Shown one piece after another: positions 55,183-64,000 of a stretch of DNA of 64,000 nt. This DNA comes from Paraphysomonas bandaiensis. Lineage: Eukaryota; Chrysophyceae. The DNA lies in the NCBI GenBank assembly GCA_965644295.1, contig CBFFRP010000436.1, forward strand, positions 1 through 64,000, in the 5' to 3' direction. The position numbers and the translations under genes are program-made. Within the stretch, counting starts at the first letter, position 1. Each line of letters starts with the position of its first letter. The notes under the pieces are model-generated. The model worked only from the letters and a program-made list of their open reading frames with translations, made no database searches and was not told where the DNA came from.

Positions 55183-56140
55183 GGGAAATATTATTCAACC
55201 TAGTCAAATTGGTTGAATTACCTAGTCACGCTATTTTTGGTGGAATAACCTAGTCAAAGTAATAAATGACTCAACCTAGTCAACGTTGGTATTCAACCTA
55301 GTCGTTCTTATATCCATTGATTACACACTGTGACTGTCTAAGATACCATCTCACACCACACAATATATTAGTGGCTTACAGAGCATCAAAACAAACACTC
55401 AAACATAACAATAAGCTCATATATACATATCTACATAACACAGATGTACGTGTATGTGTATGTCTATCTAGCCTATCTGTAGCATGTATGCATATAGCGA
55501 TGGGTCCCTGTGAGTGTTATGGGGAGGAGGGTCCATGAAGCTGTGGGCATAACTCACTCTATGATCCGCAGGACATCTTGAGATCTTCATATGCTGTGAG
55601 TGATGGCGCTCATCTTCCTTCACTTCAGAACTGAATGAATGACTTCGATTGCTGCATTGGCTTTCAGGGGTGCATAAATCTCCCTATTTTTAGTCCAACG
55701 GAAAAAAAGGAGGTTTTCAGGGAACAAACTTCTAAAAGCAGCATCATTGAAGTGGACTGTAGAGCAGCATCAGAACATCAGCATCATGAGTGTGTCATCA
55801 GTCTTACAGTATCATGAGTGTGTCAACATAGCATCATGAGTGTGTCATCAGTCTTACACCGGACATGGTCACCAATTTCTCATTGGAATGCAACGTTATG
55901 ATGTTATGTATTGCATGTATACAATATCTACATTTATCAATTGATGGATAGAGTATGCTCCCATGTTTGAATGAAAATTTTTATTTTTGACTAGGTGAAT
56001 ACCATAAAACCTAGTCATTGTAAACTGAAAATATGAATTATTAAATGACTAGGTTTTTCAACCGCTTGACTAGGTTTTTACACCAATTTTGGTGTGACTA
56101 GGAAATTACTCCAATTTGACTAGGTTCAATAATAGATCCC
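55183..56140. mobile_element. MULE-like non-autonomous transposon, 958 bp
   Basis: Flanked by a perfect 9-bp direct repeat GTAGCTATT (55174-55182 and 56141-56149), the length made by Mutator-like transposases. Both termini start GGGA and carry several copies of CCTAGTCA in inverted orientation: five at the left (about 55199-55305) and five or so at the right (55984-56125). Inverted repeats extend at least 45 bp with mismatches. No transposase inside; two short interior frames (55317-55538, 55635-55817) are not recognisable, and the interior has a direct repeat CATCATGAGTGTGTCA. Confidence 0.9.
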
Positions 56141-56149
56141 GTAGCTATT

Positions 56150-57186
56150 ACAAGTATACAAAGAAACTGAAAATGTAGTAGCTGTTAAAGATACGATTTG
56201 TAGAACAGAATGTTGATGTACCATCCCCACAACCGACCTACATTCTCATCTACACCTAGCCCCAACCATCCCCCGTCAAACACACGACACAGGCCCGCAA
56301 GACACATTGCCCAAAGGCAGACCCCCGACTAACCTCACTACAAGGGACGGTTGCACCATGGTGCTCGCAGCGATGCACAAGCAGCCCCGAGACGGTTGCC
56401 CGCCACTAGTCGTATATAGCAAGCCCAGTTATTATAGTTAGTCTCTGAACACAACCGTTCTCATGTAATAGTCAGATATTCTTATATAAGAGATGGGTGT
56501 ACATCGTATATTACATATTGCTATAGCATACATATCCACTTTCTTACAACTTATATCATATATTACTACAAGTGTTTATCAGATACTGTAATGTAGAGCT
56601 GTTTACTAACCCTTCATCAAGATGAAGGTACTGATGTCGATGAAAGATGGATGTATGTGAATCGTATATCACATAATGCTATATCATATCTACTGACAAC
56701 TTATATACTATATACATATATACATACGGTGGTGCTTTAGCTAAGAAATTGTAGAGTTTGATATATACTACTTAAATTTAAAAAAGTGTCATTTGTCAAT
56801 TCCATACACATTTCAACTTGCAGATTGCATTGTACAAGCTACCGTACGAAACTGTATCCATCTGCTTTACCTTTTGAACACTGACGCTATGATTCACCAC
56901 AATTATATCCAGCGCACTAGAATATGTTTCATTACTAGTCTTTTTTGTCCGGTTTGTGTCGTTGCTCTTGAACAAGCATTGCATTCACCTTTCCAGTCAC
57001 AATGTTCAATCATCAATCAAGCTACTGAATCAGGTCTACTCATTAAATTCCACATCAGTACAAAATATGACCACATGAACTAGATTCAGGACCAACTGCC
57101 TGCAATAGCGCAGGGAACCATCAACATCATCTTCGTCGCTAAAATTTGTAGCAATTCATTTTTAACGGACTTTTACCCTCTTCTGT
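56150..57186. other. Spacer, no supportable gene
   Basis: A short GC-rich patch at 56225-56400 and AT-rich remainder. A 96-codon frame at 56793-57083 is unrecognised. Confidence 0.5.
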
Positions 57187-57703
57187 TTACATGAGTCCTT
57201 TCTTCTTCAGTTCATTGATGTCTTTCTCGTAGCCATCTATAGCCTGGATTTGTTCTACCTCTAAGTCCACGTCCAGCTTCGTATTTCTTAAGGTATATAA
57301 CTAGACGATGGGGCTTCTATATCCCTTAATGTCGGATCTACTAGGGGGGTCAGGTTCACCTTCTGGAATGTCATCTGGGGCCCTTAGCTTCCCTCTTTCG
57401 CTCCTTCGTGAGCCGGTGTGAACAGATGGCCGAAGTACTCAAGAGAGATGTCTTTCGGGAATGGAATCTTCAAATTTTCATCATCATCAGAGCTTCAGGG
57501 TACGCTGTTATACACCACGCTACAATATGGCCAACCTTTTTCTTGTATGCTGCTTTCATCTCTGCTTTAGTTCGTTTCTTCATATAGTCAGATACATTAT
57601 CAGCATTGGAGTCAACAGATACAACACGCTGTCGGCGTACACGGCCACTTCCTCTTCACCATTTAGGCAACTCTTCTTCCTTGTCTGAATCTGTCTCACT
57701 CAT
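57187..57703 (-). pseudogene. Possible decayed minus-strand gene
   Basis: From ATG at 57703 the minus strand starts MSETDSDKEEELPKW, then needs a frame change; further open pieces read KKRTKAEMKAAYKKKV, then ENLKIPFPKDISLEYFGHLF and, at the end, EVEQIQAIDGYEKDINELKK before a stop at 57187. The pieces are charged and helical as in a real protein, but no family is evident and several shifts are required. Introns might explain some of the breaks. Confidence 0.3.
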
Positions 57704-57857
57704 GTTTGCAGTAAGTATGGTCGAATATTGATATATGCCACTAACGGCTATGACGGTCAAGGAGAATAGTAGAATATTCTAACAGTGTTTTACAACTAAT
57801 AAAGTGGCTATTTCCCTATAAAGTTGTAGTTTCCTCATATAAAAGTGCCGGTTTTTC

Positions 57858-57960
57858 TGTGAAAGGAAATATTTCACATACATGTATGCATGGAATATGA
57901 TTATCTACTACAGTATATATTTGTCCATATTCGAGGCATATGTGAAACATTTCCTTTCAC
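57858..57960. repeat. Inverted repeat, 22-bp arms
   Basis: GTGAAAGGAAATATTTCACA at about 57858 and its inverse (one mismatch) ending at 57960, about 58 bases apart. Confidence 0.85.
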
Positions 57961-58012
57961 AGGTGGGGTTTCTAGATGAGGAAAAAACCCACAGTGTTTC
58001 ACATATGCAGTC

Positions 58013-58549
58013 CATACATACATACATACATACATACATACATACATACATACATACATACATACATACATACATACATACATACATACATACATACATA
58101 CATACATACATACATACATACATACATACATACATACATACATACATACATACATACATACATCATACATACATACATACATACATACATACATACATTC
58201 ATACATACATTCATACATACATACATACATACATACATACATACATACATACATACATACATACATACATACATACATACATACATACATACATACATAC
58301 ATACATACATACATACATACATACATACATACATACATACATACATACATACATACATACATACATACATACATACATACATACATACATACATACATAC
58401 ATACATACATACATACATACATACATACATACATACATACATACATACATACATACATACATACATACATACATACATACATACATACATACATACATAC
58501 ATACATACATACATACATACATACATACATACATACATACATACATACA
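58013..58549. repeat. (CATA)n microsatellite, ~535 bp
   Basis: About 133 tetranucleotide units with only a few interruptions (a dropped base near 58163 and CATT units at about 58197 and 58209). Because the unit length is not a multiple of three, every frame is open for long runs; these are not genes. It lies about 90 bp upstream of the aldehyde dehydrogenase start. Confidence 0.98.
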
Positions 58550-58635
58550 ATCGGAATATACATACATATCTTTAGCATTTCATTATTCACGTCTGTGTTT
58601 TACTTCTTATCATTCGAACTTCACTTCACTTCATC

Positions 58636-60540
58636 ATGTCTTCTGTAAACGAATCATCTCGCTATGGGAATGCTGGTCCTACTAAGCTAAACCCTGTAAC
58701 AAATACCCAACCGGAAGGTTTGACTTTTACATATATATATATAAATTAATATTATTGTAATATTATTTATATATAATCCTAAAAATCATGAGTTTTATAT
58801 CTATATATCTTAATATCTATATATATATATACGTATAGTTGTATATATTAATTGATCTAATATATATATACATATATATCACAGATATTCCACATATGAT
58901 GAATGATTTACGTCAAGTATTTGCATCTGATAAAACAAGAAGTAAAGAATGGCGTAAAAATCAATTACATGCATTTCTACGTATGTTAGATGAGGAAGGA
59001 TCGTATTTATGTGAAGCTATGAGGAGTGATCTTCATAAGTCTCCATTAGAGGGATATCTCACTGAATTGGGTTTAGTGAAAGCTGAATGTGAAACAGCAT
59101 TAGAGTGTTTAGATGACTGGATGACACCAAAGAAGACATCGAATAGTGCTTTAAATATACCTGCATGGAGTACTACACAAAGAGATCCACTTGGTGTTGT
59201 ACTTGTTATGGGAGCATGGTATGATCTCTCTTGTATATGTGTATGTGTGTATTGAGACCCTCTTGGAGTTGTATTTTCAGTAATATTGATTGTGCAGGAA
59301 CTATCCGATGCAGTTGACTCTTGCTCCTATCATCGGCGCTATTGCTGGTGGGAATTGTATCGTCATAAAGCCTGGAAGTTATGCAGTAGCTTCATCTCAC
59401 GCTTTGGCCATTGCTATTTCAAAACACTTGGATAGAGAATGCATACGTGTTGTAGAAGGAAATCGCGAAATGACTGGGGCTCTGCTGAATGAGACTTTTG
59501 AGACAATTTTTTTCACTGGCAGTGCTTTTGTTGGCAAGATTGTGGCCGAAGCTGCTGCACGGCACCTTCGACCCTGTGTCTTGGAGTTGGGTGGGAAAAG
59601 CCCAACCATTGTAGACAAGAGTGCTAATCTGGATCATGCTGTCAAGCGTATTGTGTGGGGGACCTTTATTAACGGGGGTCAGACCTGTGTGCGCCCAGAT
59701 TTTGTGATGGTACACGCTAGTGTGGCTGATCGTTTCTTTGAGCTATGCAAGCGATATGTGAAAGAGTTCTACGGAGAGAATGCTCAGACCACTGAGTGGT
59801 TTGGGAGATGTATTAATGACGGTGCGTTCAAGCGATTGAATGGCCTTCTTGAGGACTCGAAAAATCATGTGGTATGTGGGGGCAAGGCCGACGCATCGGA
59901 TAAATATATATCACCCACTGTGCTAGACTTTGGGTCAGATATTGCTGCCTTTGGCAAAACATCGATTATGCAAGATGAAATATTTGGACCCCTTCTACCT
60001 TGTGTTCGGTATACTGATACTGAGGACGTGATACGATTTATCCGATCACTGAACACTGGCAAACCCTTGGCATTATATTGCTTCTCAACTGATTCAAGGT
60101 TCATTCAGCAGATAAAACTGCGAACAACATCAGGTGGACTAGTCATCAATGATTGTCTTATGCATCTTGCCAACCACGAACTTCCCTTTGGAGGTGTCGG
60201 GAATAGTGGTATGGGTGCTTATCATGGTGAGAGATCGTTTAATGCGTTTACACATGAGAAAGCTGTTCTTGAAAAGAGCCCTATGTTGGACCAGAGCATA
60301 TTCTTGAAGCCATTGTTGGATGCTCGCTTTCCCCCATACACACCTCTTAAGGCAAGTCTTGTCAAATTGTTTAGCCTCCACTGGGTAGGCAAGGCGGTCA
60401 ATATCCCAATCCCTTTATTCAGAATGTCTATCAAGCTTCTGTTGGCTTACGCGGCGTTTAAAGCCCTTGGGTTCAGCGTAACCCATGAGGATAACGACTT
60501 CAGCCGAACTATCCGCTCCCTGTTTATGGGGGAACTCTAA
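58636..60540 (+). CDS. Fatty aldehyde dehydrogenase, ALDH3 family
   Basis: Oxidises medium- to long-chain aldehydes to acids with NAD(P)+. Exons 58636-58717, 58885-59218 and 59298-60540 join in frame to 552 residues. The family residues are visible: Asn140 in GAWNYP, Glu235 in LELGGKSP, catalytic Cys269 in GGQTCVRPD, and EIFGPLLP with a SGG-x-x-IND segment. The tail (FRMSIKLLLAYAAFKALGFS) is hydrophobic, as in membrane-anchored ALDH3 enzymes, so it probably sits in the ER or another membrane. The short first exon gives a Ser/Asn-rich start. A long CATA array lies just upstream. Confidence 0.93.
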
Positions 60541-61062
60541 TCGGCCCACTTTTGCGGGCGTTGTCAGTCGCAGTAGTTATACCTGATCTTATATAGCGGA
60601 TTTACTGTGCTGTCATCGTATTGTGAATCACGTGAAAGTGATTGTGTAGGCTGCTATTGTGTATCTGACATGCAATTTTCACGCAGCAAAGAGTTAAGGC
60701 TGTACGCTGCATATAACTTGTCTAGATCTGCTGCGTTGATCTTCTTGATATTGGTGTGCTACTCTTTTAATTAATGAATTACTGTTATCTCTACCGAGAT
60801 GTTTAGCATGGCATCAAAAATTAAGACATACACCTGTGCACCTACTGTACTTGAAGAACTTTACAATAGAGATATCGACGACAGTTCCTACTTAAGTTAT
60901 AGTAGAATTTTAAAATCTATAGTACTAATCAATTTTAGTACAGTAAAATCACGAATAAAACAGTGTACTATTCCCTAATATAATTCTGACAGTATCATCC
61001 GTGTAACATCTTGTGACTTCTCTCTCAATAGGACGCAGTGTATACAGAGTTCATTGATTGAG
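60541..61062. other. 3' flank of the dehydrogenase gene
   Basis: No gene seen; AT-rich. Confidence 0.5.
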
Positions 61063-61440
61063 ATGAGCTATACACTTCATAGCACTACCGGCTTGAATAA
61101 AACCCAATTCTGTAACAAAGCACAATGGAAGTTCTGCCACAAAAAAACAAGGAGGCGGGAAAAAGAGGCAAGCCCTACATTAGACAACAATGTTAATAAT
61201 CTGAGATGGGCCACGCGGTCGGAGAATAATTATAACCCAAAGTTAAGCACAGCAAATAAATCTGGAGTAAAAGGCGTATGTTATCACAAAAGAGATAAGA
61301 AATGGAGAGCGCAAATAACATTAGACGGCATTAAAATTCATCTTGGAAACTTCTCCACAATAGAAGAAGCAAAACAAGCAAGAATAAAAAGAGCGAATAA
61401 AGCCTTTGGGGTTTTCATAAATGCTTGTGAAAGAGAATAA
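61063..61440 (+). CDS. HNH/AP2-type endonuclease-like protein, N-terminally short
   Basis: 125 residues from ATG at 61063. The middle (LDNNVNNLRWATRSENNYN) is the end of an HNH nuclease domain, and the C-terminal half (KSGVKGVCYHKRDKKWRAQI, then HLGNFSTIEEAKQARIKR) is an AP2-type DNA-binding domain. This HNH-AP2 pairing is typical of mobile endonucleases of phages, large DNA viruses and organelles. The usual front of the HNH domain, including the zinc/catalytic His, is missing or altered, so it may be inactive. It could be a remnant acquired from a virus or homing element. Confidence 0.75.
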   Translation: MSYTLHSTTGLNKTQFCNKAQWKFCHKKTRRREKEASPTLDNNVNNLRWATRSENNYNPKLSTANKSGVKGVCYHKRDKKWRAQITLDGIKIHLGNFSTIEEAKQARIKRANKAFGVFINACERE

Positions 61441-61724
61441 GAAACTCTCGAGAGAGATAGCCCCAATGAAATGGGGTTGGGGTTAAAAAAAGGGCTTGCC
61501 TCTTTGTTTTTTTCACAAGAATACTACTACAGCTGTATTGAGAGCACAGAAACGTAGAGTACACGGAAGTTATATTTATAACATGATGTGTCGCTTCGAC
61601 ACATTTTTCTACATAGAGAAAGAAAGATGGTACAACAGCCAATACATATCGGGATTCGAAATTATTTTCTTATTACAGTCAAATGGAAACCCACAGAAGT
61701 ACTATTTATGCGTACAAAGAAAGC
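61441..61724. other. Short spacer
   Basis: Contains a short GGGG-rich phrase (CCCCAATGAAATGGGG, palindromic) just after the endonuclease stop. Otherwise nothing. Confidence 0.5.
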
Positions 61725-62302
61725 TTAAGCATTGGTGATTCTGGTGTATATCATCTGTTTGTGATGCTTCTCTACCAGAGCAATCTTTCCTTCCTGCAGT
61801 ACATATTAATGAAATCATTATAAAATACTTCGTCAACATACCGCCTCCAGACTGCGCAGGGCAGCTCTTGCAAGGGAACCATTGATCTTGAGGCGCTCAA
61901 TAAGGCCAGATGGAGTGATGAGTTTCATCTAATAGATTATATGAGATCTGTATGTACTGTATGTCTGTATATGTACAGGTGTAGTGTATGTATATGTGGA
62001 GGTGTGTACAGGTGTGTGTATGGTACCTTAGGGACCTCAGCAAGGAACCTGTTCCAACTGTCTTCATCAAACAACACTTTCGCATTGATCTTCTCCCTCA
62101 TCTTACCCTTATTCCACTTCTACTCATAATATTCTATGAGTTATATGGGTATATATATATAATGAGTGTGTAACCTTCTTCTTGGATCTAGCACCAGCCA
62201 AAGCGGCTGCGAGCTTTTGCTCTTTAGTCTTCTGTTGCACTTTTGGTCCCTAATATACATTTCATTATATTATATTATCTTATTATCTACTCATCTTACC
62301 AT
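61725..62302 (-). CDS. RPS25: Ribosomal protein eS25
   Basis: Small-subunit ribosomal protein near the decoding and E sites. Exons on the minus strand: 62302-62300 (only the ATG), 62249-62175, 62119-62027, 61928-61842, 61793-61725; joined length 108 residues, normal for the family. Family signatures: AALAGARSKKKKWNKGKMRE, VPKMKLITPSGLIERLKING, SLARAALRSLEAEGKI, and HKQMIYTR at the end. The start codon is alone in its exon, followed by a GTAAGA donor, as seen in ribosomal protein genes of several eukaryotes. The basic N-terminus and HKQMIYTR close look most like fungal versions. Complete. Confidence 0.93.
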
Positions 62303-62537
62303 CTTGACTGTGACTGAGTTAAGCTACCATCTATATATATATATATAGACCATACGTACATACATACCATACATACCATACATATATATACATATAGAGT
62401 TACATGTTTATAGACCATAAAATATGAATATCTTCAATAGACAAGAAATGAAAATAAACTGAAATATTGTTGGAATGGGGTGGAGTATACCTGTTGTATA
62501 TGGATACCGTCCAACTAGCACGGTCATCTCAACAACC
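62303..62537. other. Upstream region of RPS25
   Basis: Holds TA- and CATA-rich simple sequence (62330-62400). No further gene. Confidence 0.5.
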
Positions 62538-62822
62538 CGTTCATTACATACGGCCGGTCCGCTGTTTACACCCCATATTACATATGAACATCCCGTTCAT
62601 TACATACGGCCGGTCCGCTGTTTACACCCCACATTCCATATGCACATCCCGTTCATTACATACGGTCCGCTGTTTACACCCCACATTACATATGGACATA
62701 CACACGGTCCGTTCATTGCATACGGTCCGTTCATTACATACGGTCCGCTGTTTACACCCCATGTTACATATGCACATACACACGGTCCGTTCATTGTATA
62801 CGGTCCGTTCATTGCATACGGT
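62538..62822. repeat. Degenerate minisatellite
   Basis: Tandem and nested copies of two phrases: CCGTTCATTACATACGG and TCCGCTGTTTACACCCCA, with CATATG-containing linkers, about five rounds of unequal length (roughly 45-75 bp). Overlapping open frames on both strands arise from the repeat. Confidence 0.9.
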
Positions 62823-63094
62823 TACAAGGATGCAGATATGGAGATACTAGTCGATGTATTGCACGTCCATAGCATATGCACATATCTAGAGACACCAACT
62901 CCAATATGGAATAATAAAAATATATATATGCATCTCATGTATCACATGACAATATCCCTCCACTCTGTGGTTTGGAAACACATCATACTTACTAATATCT
63001 CTTAATACCTTTGCAAGTGAGCTAATGCATTCTACTTATCTTTATAGTCAATAGATACATACGATAAATCTTATAAATCGATATATTTTCATAT
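62823..63094. other. Upstream region of the ABHD17-type gene
   Basis: AT-rich; nothing else supported. Confidence 0.5.
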
Positions 63095-64000
63095 ATGGGA
63101 GGTGTATTAGGACATCTTGGTGAGTGTTATTGTATATTATATATACTCACTTGCACTTACTGTTTATATGTATATATTAGTGTGTCTATTCTGTAAGAGC
63201 GGATGCAGAGGGTCGGCTGTGGCATCTGCATTGGCGTAAGTATAAAATTGCTAATTATAATAATTTTTTATTCATATATTACAGATTTCATCCACCCGAT
63301 TCGATGTATGATATTCATGAGAACAAATCTACTGGGGAGTACTCCATTGAACTGTGCAATACTCTTCCTCGCAGTAAGTTTAAAGGCGTTGAGGTTGACG
63401 TTGTAACCACCAAGTCGAAGACGGCTGTACCAGTACTATTATTCCGAATACCTGATGCCAAATATACAATTCTATATAGTCATGGAAATGCAACAGACTG
63501 TGGTGCTATGTATGCATATTACGTTCACTTGGCGCAATCTCTTGGAGTTAATGTCGTGGGGTATGACTACACGGGTTACGGCCCGTATGATGGTCTGCCG
63601 AATGAACGGCAGACATACAAGGATATAGAGGCTGTCTATGCATGGGTCTGCGAACGAGTCTGTCCCAAACCAAGTGAACAATTGATTCTTTATGGGCAGA
63701 GTGTAGGAAGTGGTCCGAGCTGTTATCTGGCTTCACGACAGCCCACTGCTGGACTAGTTCTGCATTCGCCCATCTTATCAGGAGTACGGGTGCTGACCTC
63801 ATCCAGACTGCTCGCATGTTGTGATATTTTCCCAAATATTGATAGGATAAAGAGGGTGCGCTGTCCCGTACTGATAATACATGGGCTGGTGAGTGTAAGA
63901 GTAGATGTGTCGTATGTTGGTGTAGGGTATCAATTTTGTGATATTGCGTAATAGATAGTTGCTCTGCGAAAGTAATTCGTTGTCGTTTGTACAGGAGGAC
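63095..64000 (+). CDS. ABHD17-type alpha/beta hydrolase, 3' end outside the window
   Basis: ABHD17 proteins remove palmitate from membrane proteins. Exons 63095-63119, 63181-63235, 63285-63888 and the start of a fourth at 63995 join in frame. The N-terminus has the family's cysteine cluster (VCLFCKSGCRGS), normally palmitoylated, then LAFHPPDS. The hydrolase core follows: ILYSHGNATDCGAM (oxyanion region), YDYTGYG, the nucleophile Ser at about residue 166 in YGQSVGSGPS, and CPVLIIHGL-ED at the last junction. The acid and His of the triad should lie beyond 64000. The gene is intact so far. Confidence 0.9.

Noticed and set aside
57882-58685. Very long open frames on both strands over the CATA array
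   Set aside because: They are an artefact of a stop-free tetranucleotide repeat (repeating four-residue units) and have no protein character.
62466-63005. Overlapping frames of 127 and 176 codons with PFITYG-like repeats
   Set aside because: They are produced by the degenerate minisatellite and are open in more than one frame.
1-64000. tRNA and rRNA genes
   Set aside because: No cloverleaf box sequences or conserved rRNA stretches were recognised on either strand; short or diverged ones could be missed by eye.

Overview
The window is nuclear DNA of a small, intron-rich, AT-rich eukaryote, probably unicellular. Introns are mostly 50-100 bp with GT-AG ends, and repeats of many kinds are abundant. 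I cannot name the species. The rebuilt eS25 ribosomal protein reads rather like fungal homologues, the gene set includes Crinkler-type effectors, and one enzyme (a FAE1-type 3-ketoacyl-CoA synthase) belongs to a family best known from plants and algae. An early-branching opisthokont or other protist fits; this is inference.

Layout. 1-7.0 kb: a near-perfect 146-bp satellite split by a complete Tc1/mariner-like insertion with a TA duplication. 7.0-9.9 kb: a second terminal-inverted-repeat element with decayed coding. 10.5-13.1 kb: an intact nine-exon 3-ketoacyl-CoA synthase gene that appears only after splicing. 14.4-14.8 kb: a copia remnant. 16.2-24.4 kb: two related ankyrin genes on the minus strand (9 and 14 exons), each internal exon holding one ankyrin repeat. 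A hAT-type element (19.6-20.3 kb) lies between them inside a retroelement remnant.

About 24.95-31.97 kb: a block of gammaproteobacterial DNA assembled from at least five separate pieces: an ankyrin gene plus an effector-like gene; a sucC scrap; the cluster pnp'-rpsO-truB-rbfA-infB'; an hlyD piece; and a tolC piece fused to an unrelated tail. Several genes are cut at the joints and rpsO carries a frameshifting deletion. It is either an integrated bacterial mosaic or an amplification/assembly chimera.

32-41 kb: a roughly 6-kb imperfect palindrome with a tight hairpin at its centre, beside a truncated tyrosine-recombinase gene. 41.8-54.7 kb: three Crinkler/RHS-like NTPase-nuclease genes (two nearly identical, one distinct), a decayed DDE transposase, and repeated copies of a ~150-bp MITE. 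55.2-56.1 kb: a MULE-like element with a perfect 9-bp target duplication. 58-64 kb: ordinary host genes (an ALDH3-type fatty aldehyde dehydrogenase, ribosomal protein eS25, an ABHD17-type hydrolase running off the end) plus an HNH/AP2 endonuclease-like reading frame and two simple-repeat arrays.

The host genes are typical housekeeping and lipid functions. The synthase and the aldehyde dehydrogenase both act on long-chain acyl substrates, but they are 45 kb apart and nothing links them beyond that. The rest is shaped by mobile DNA, expanding repeat-protein genes and effector-type genes.
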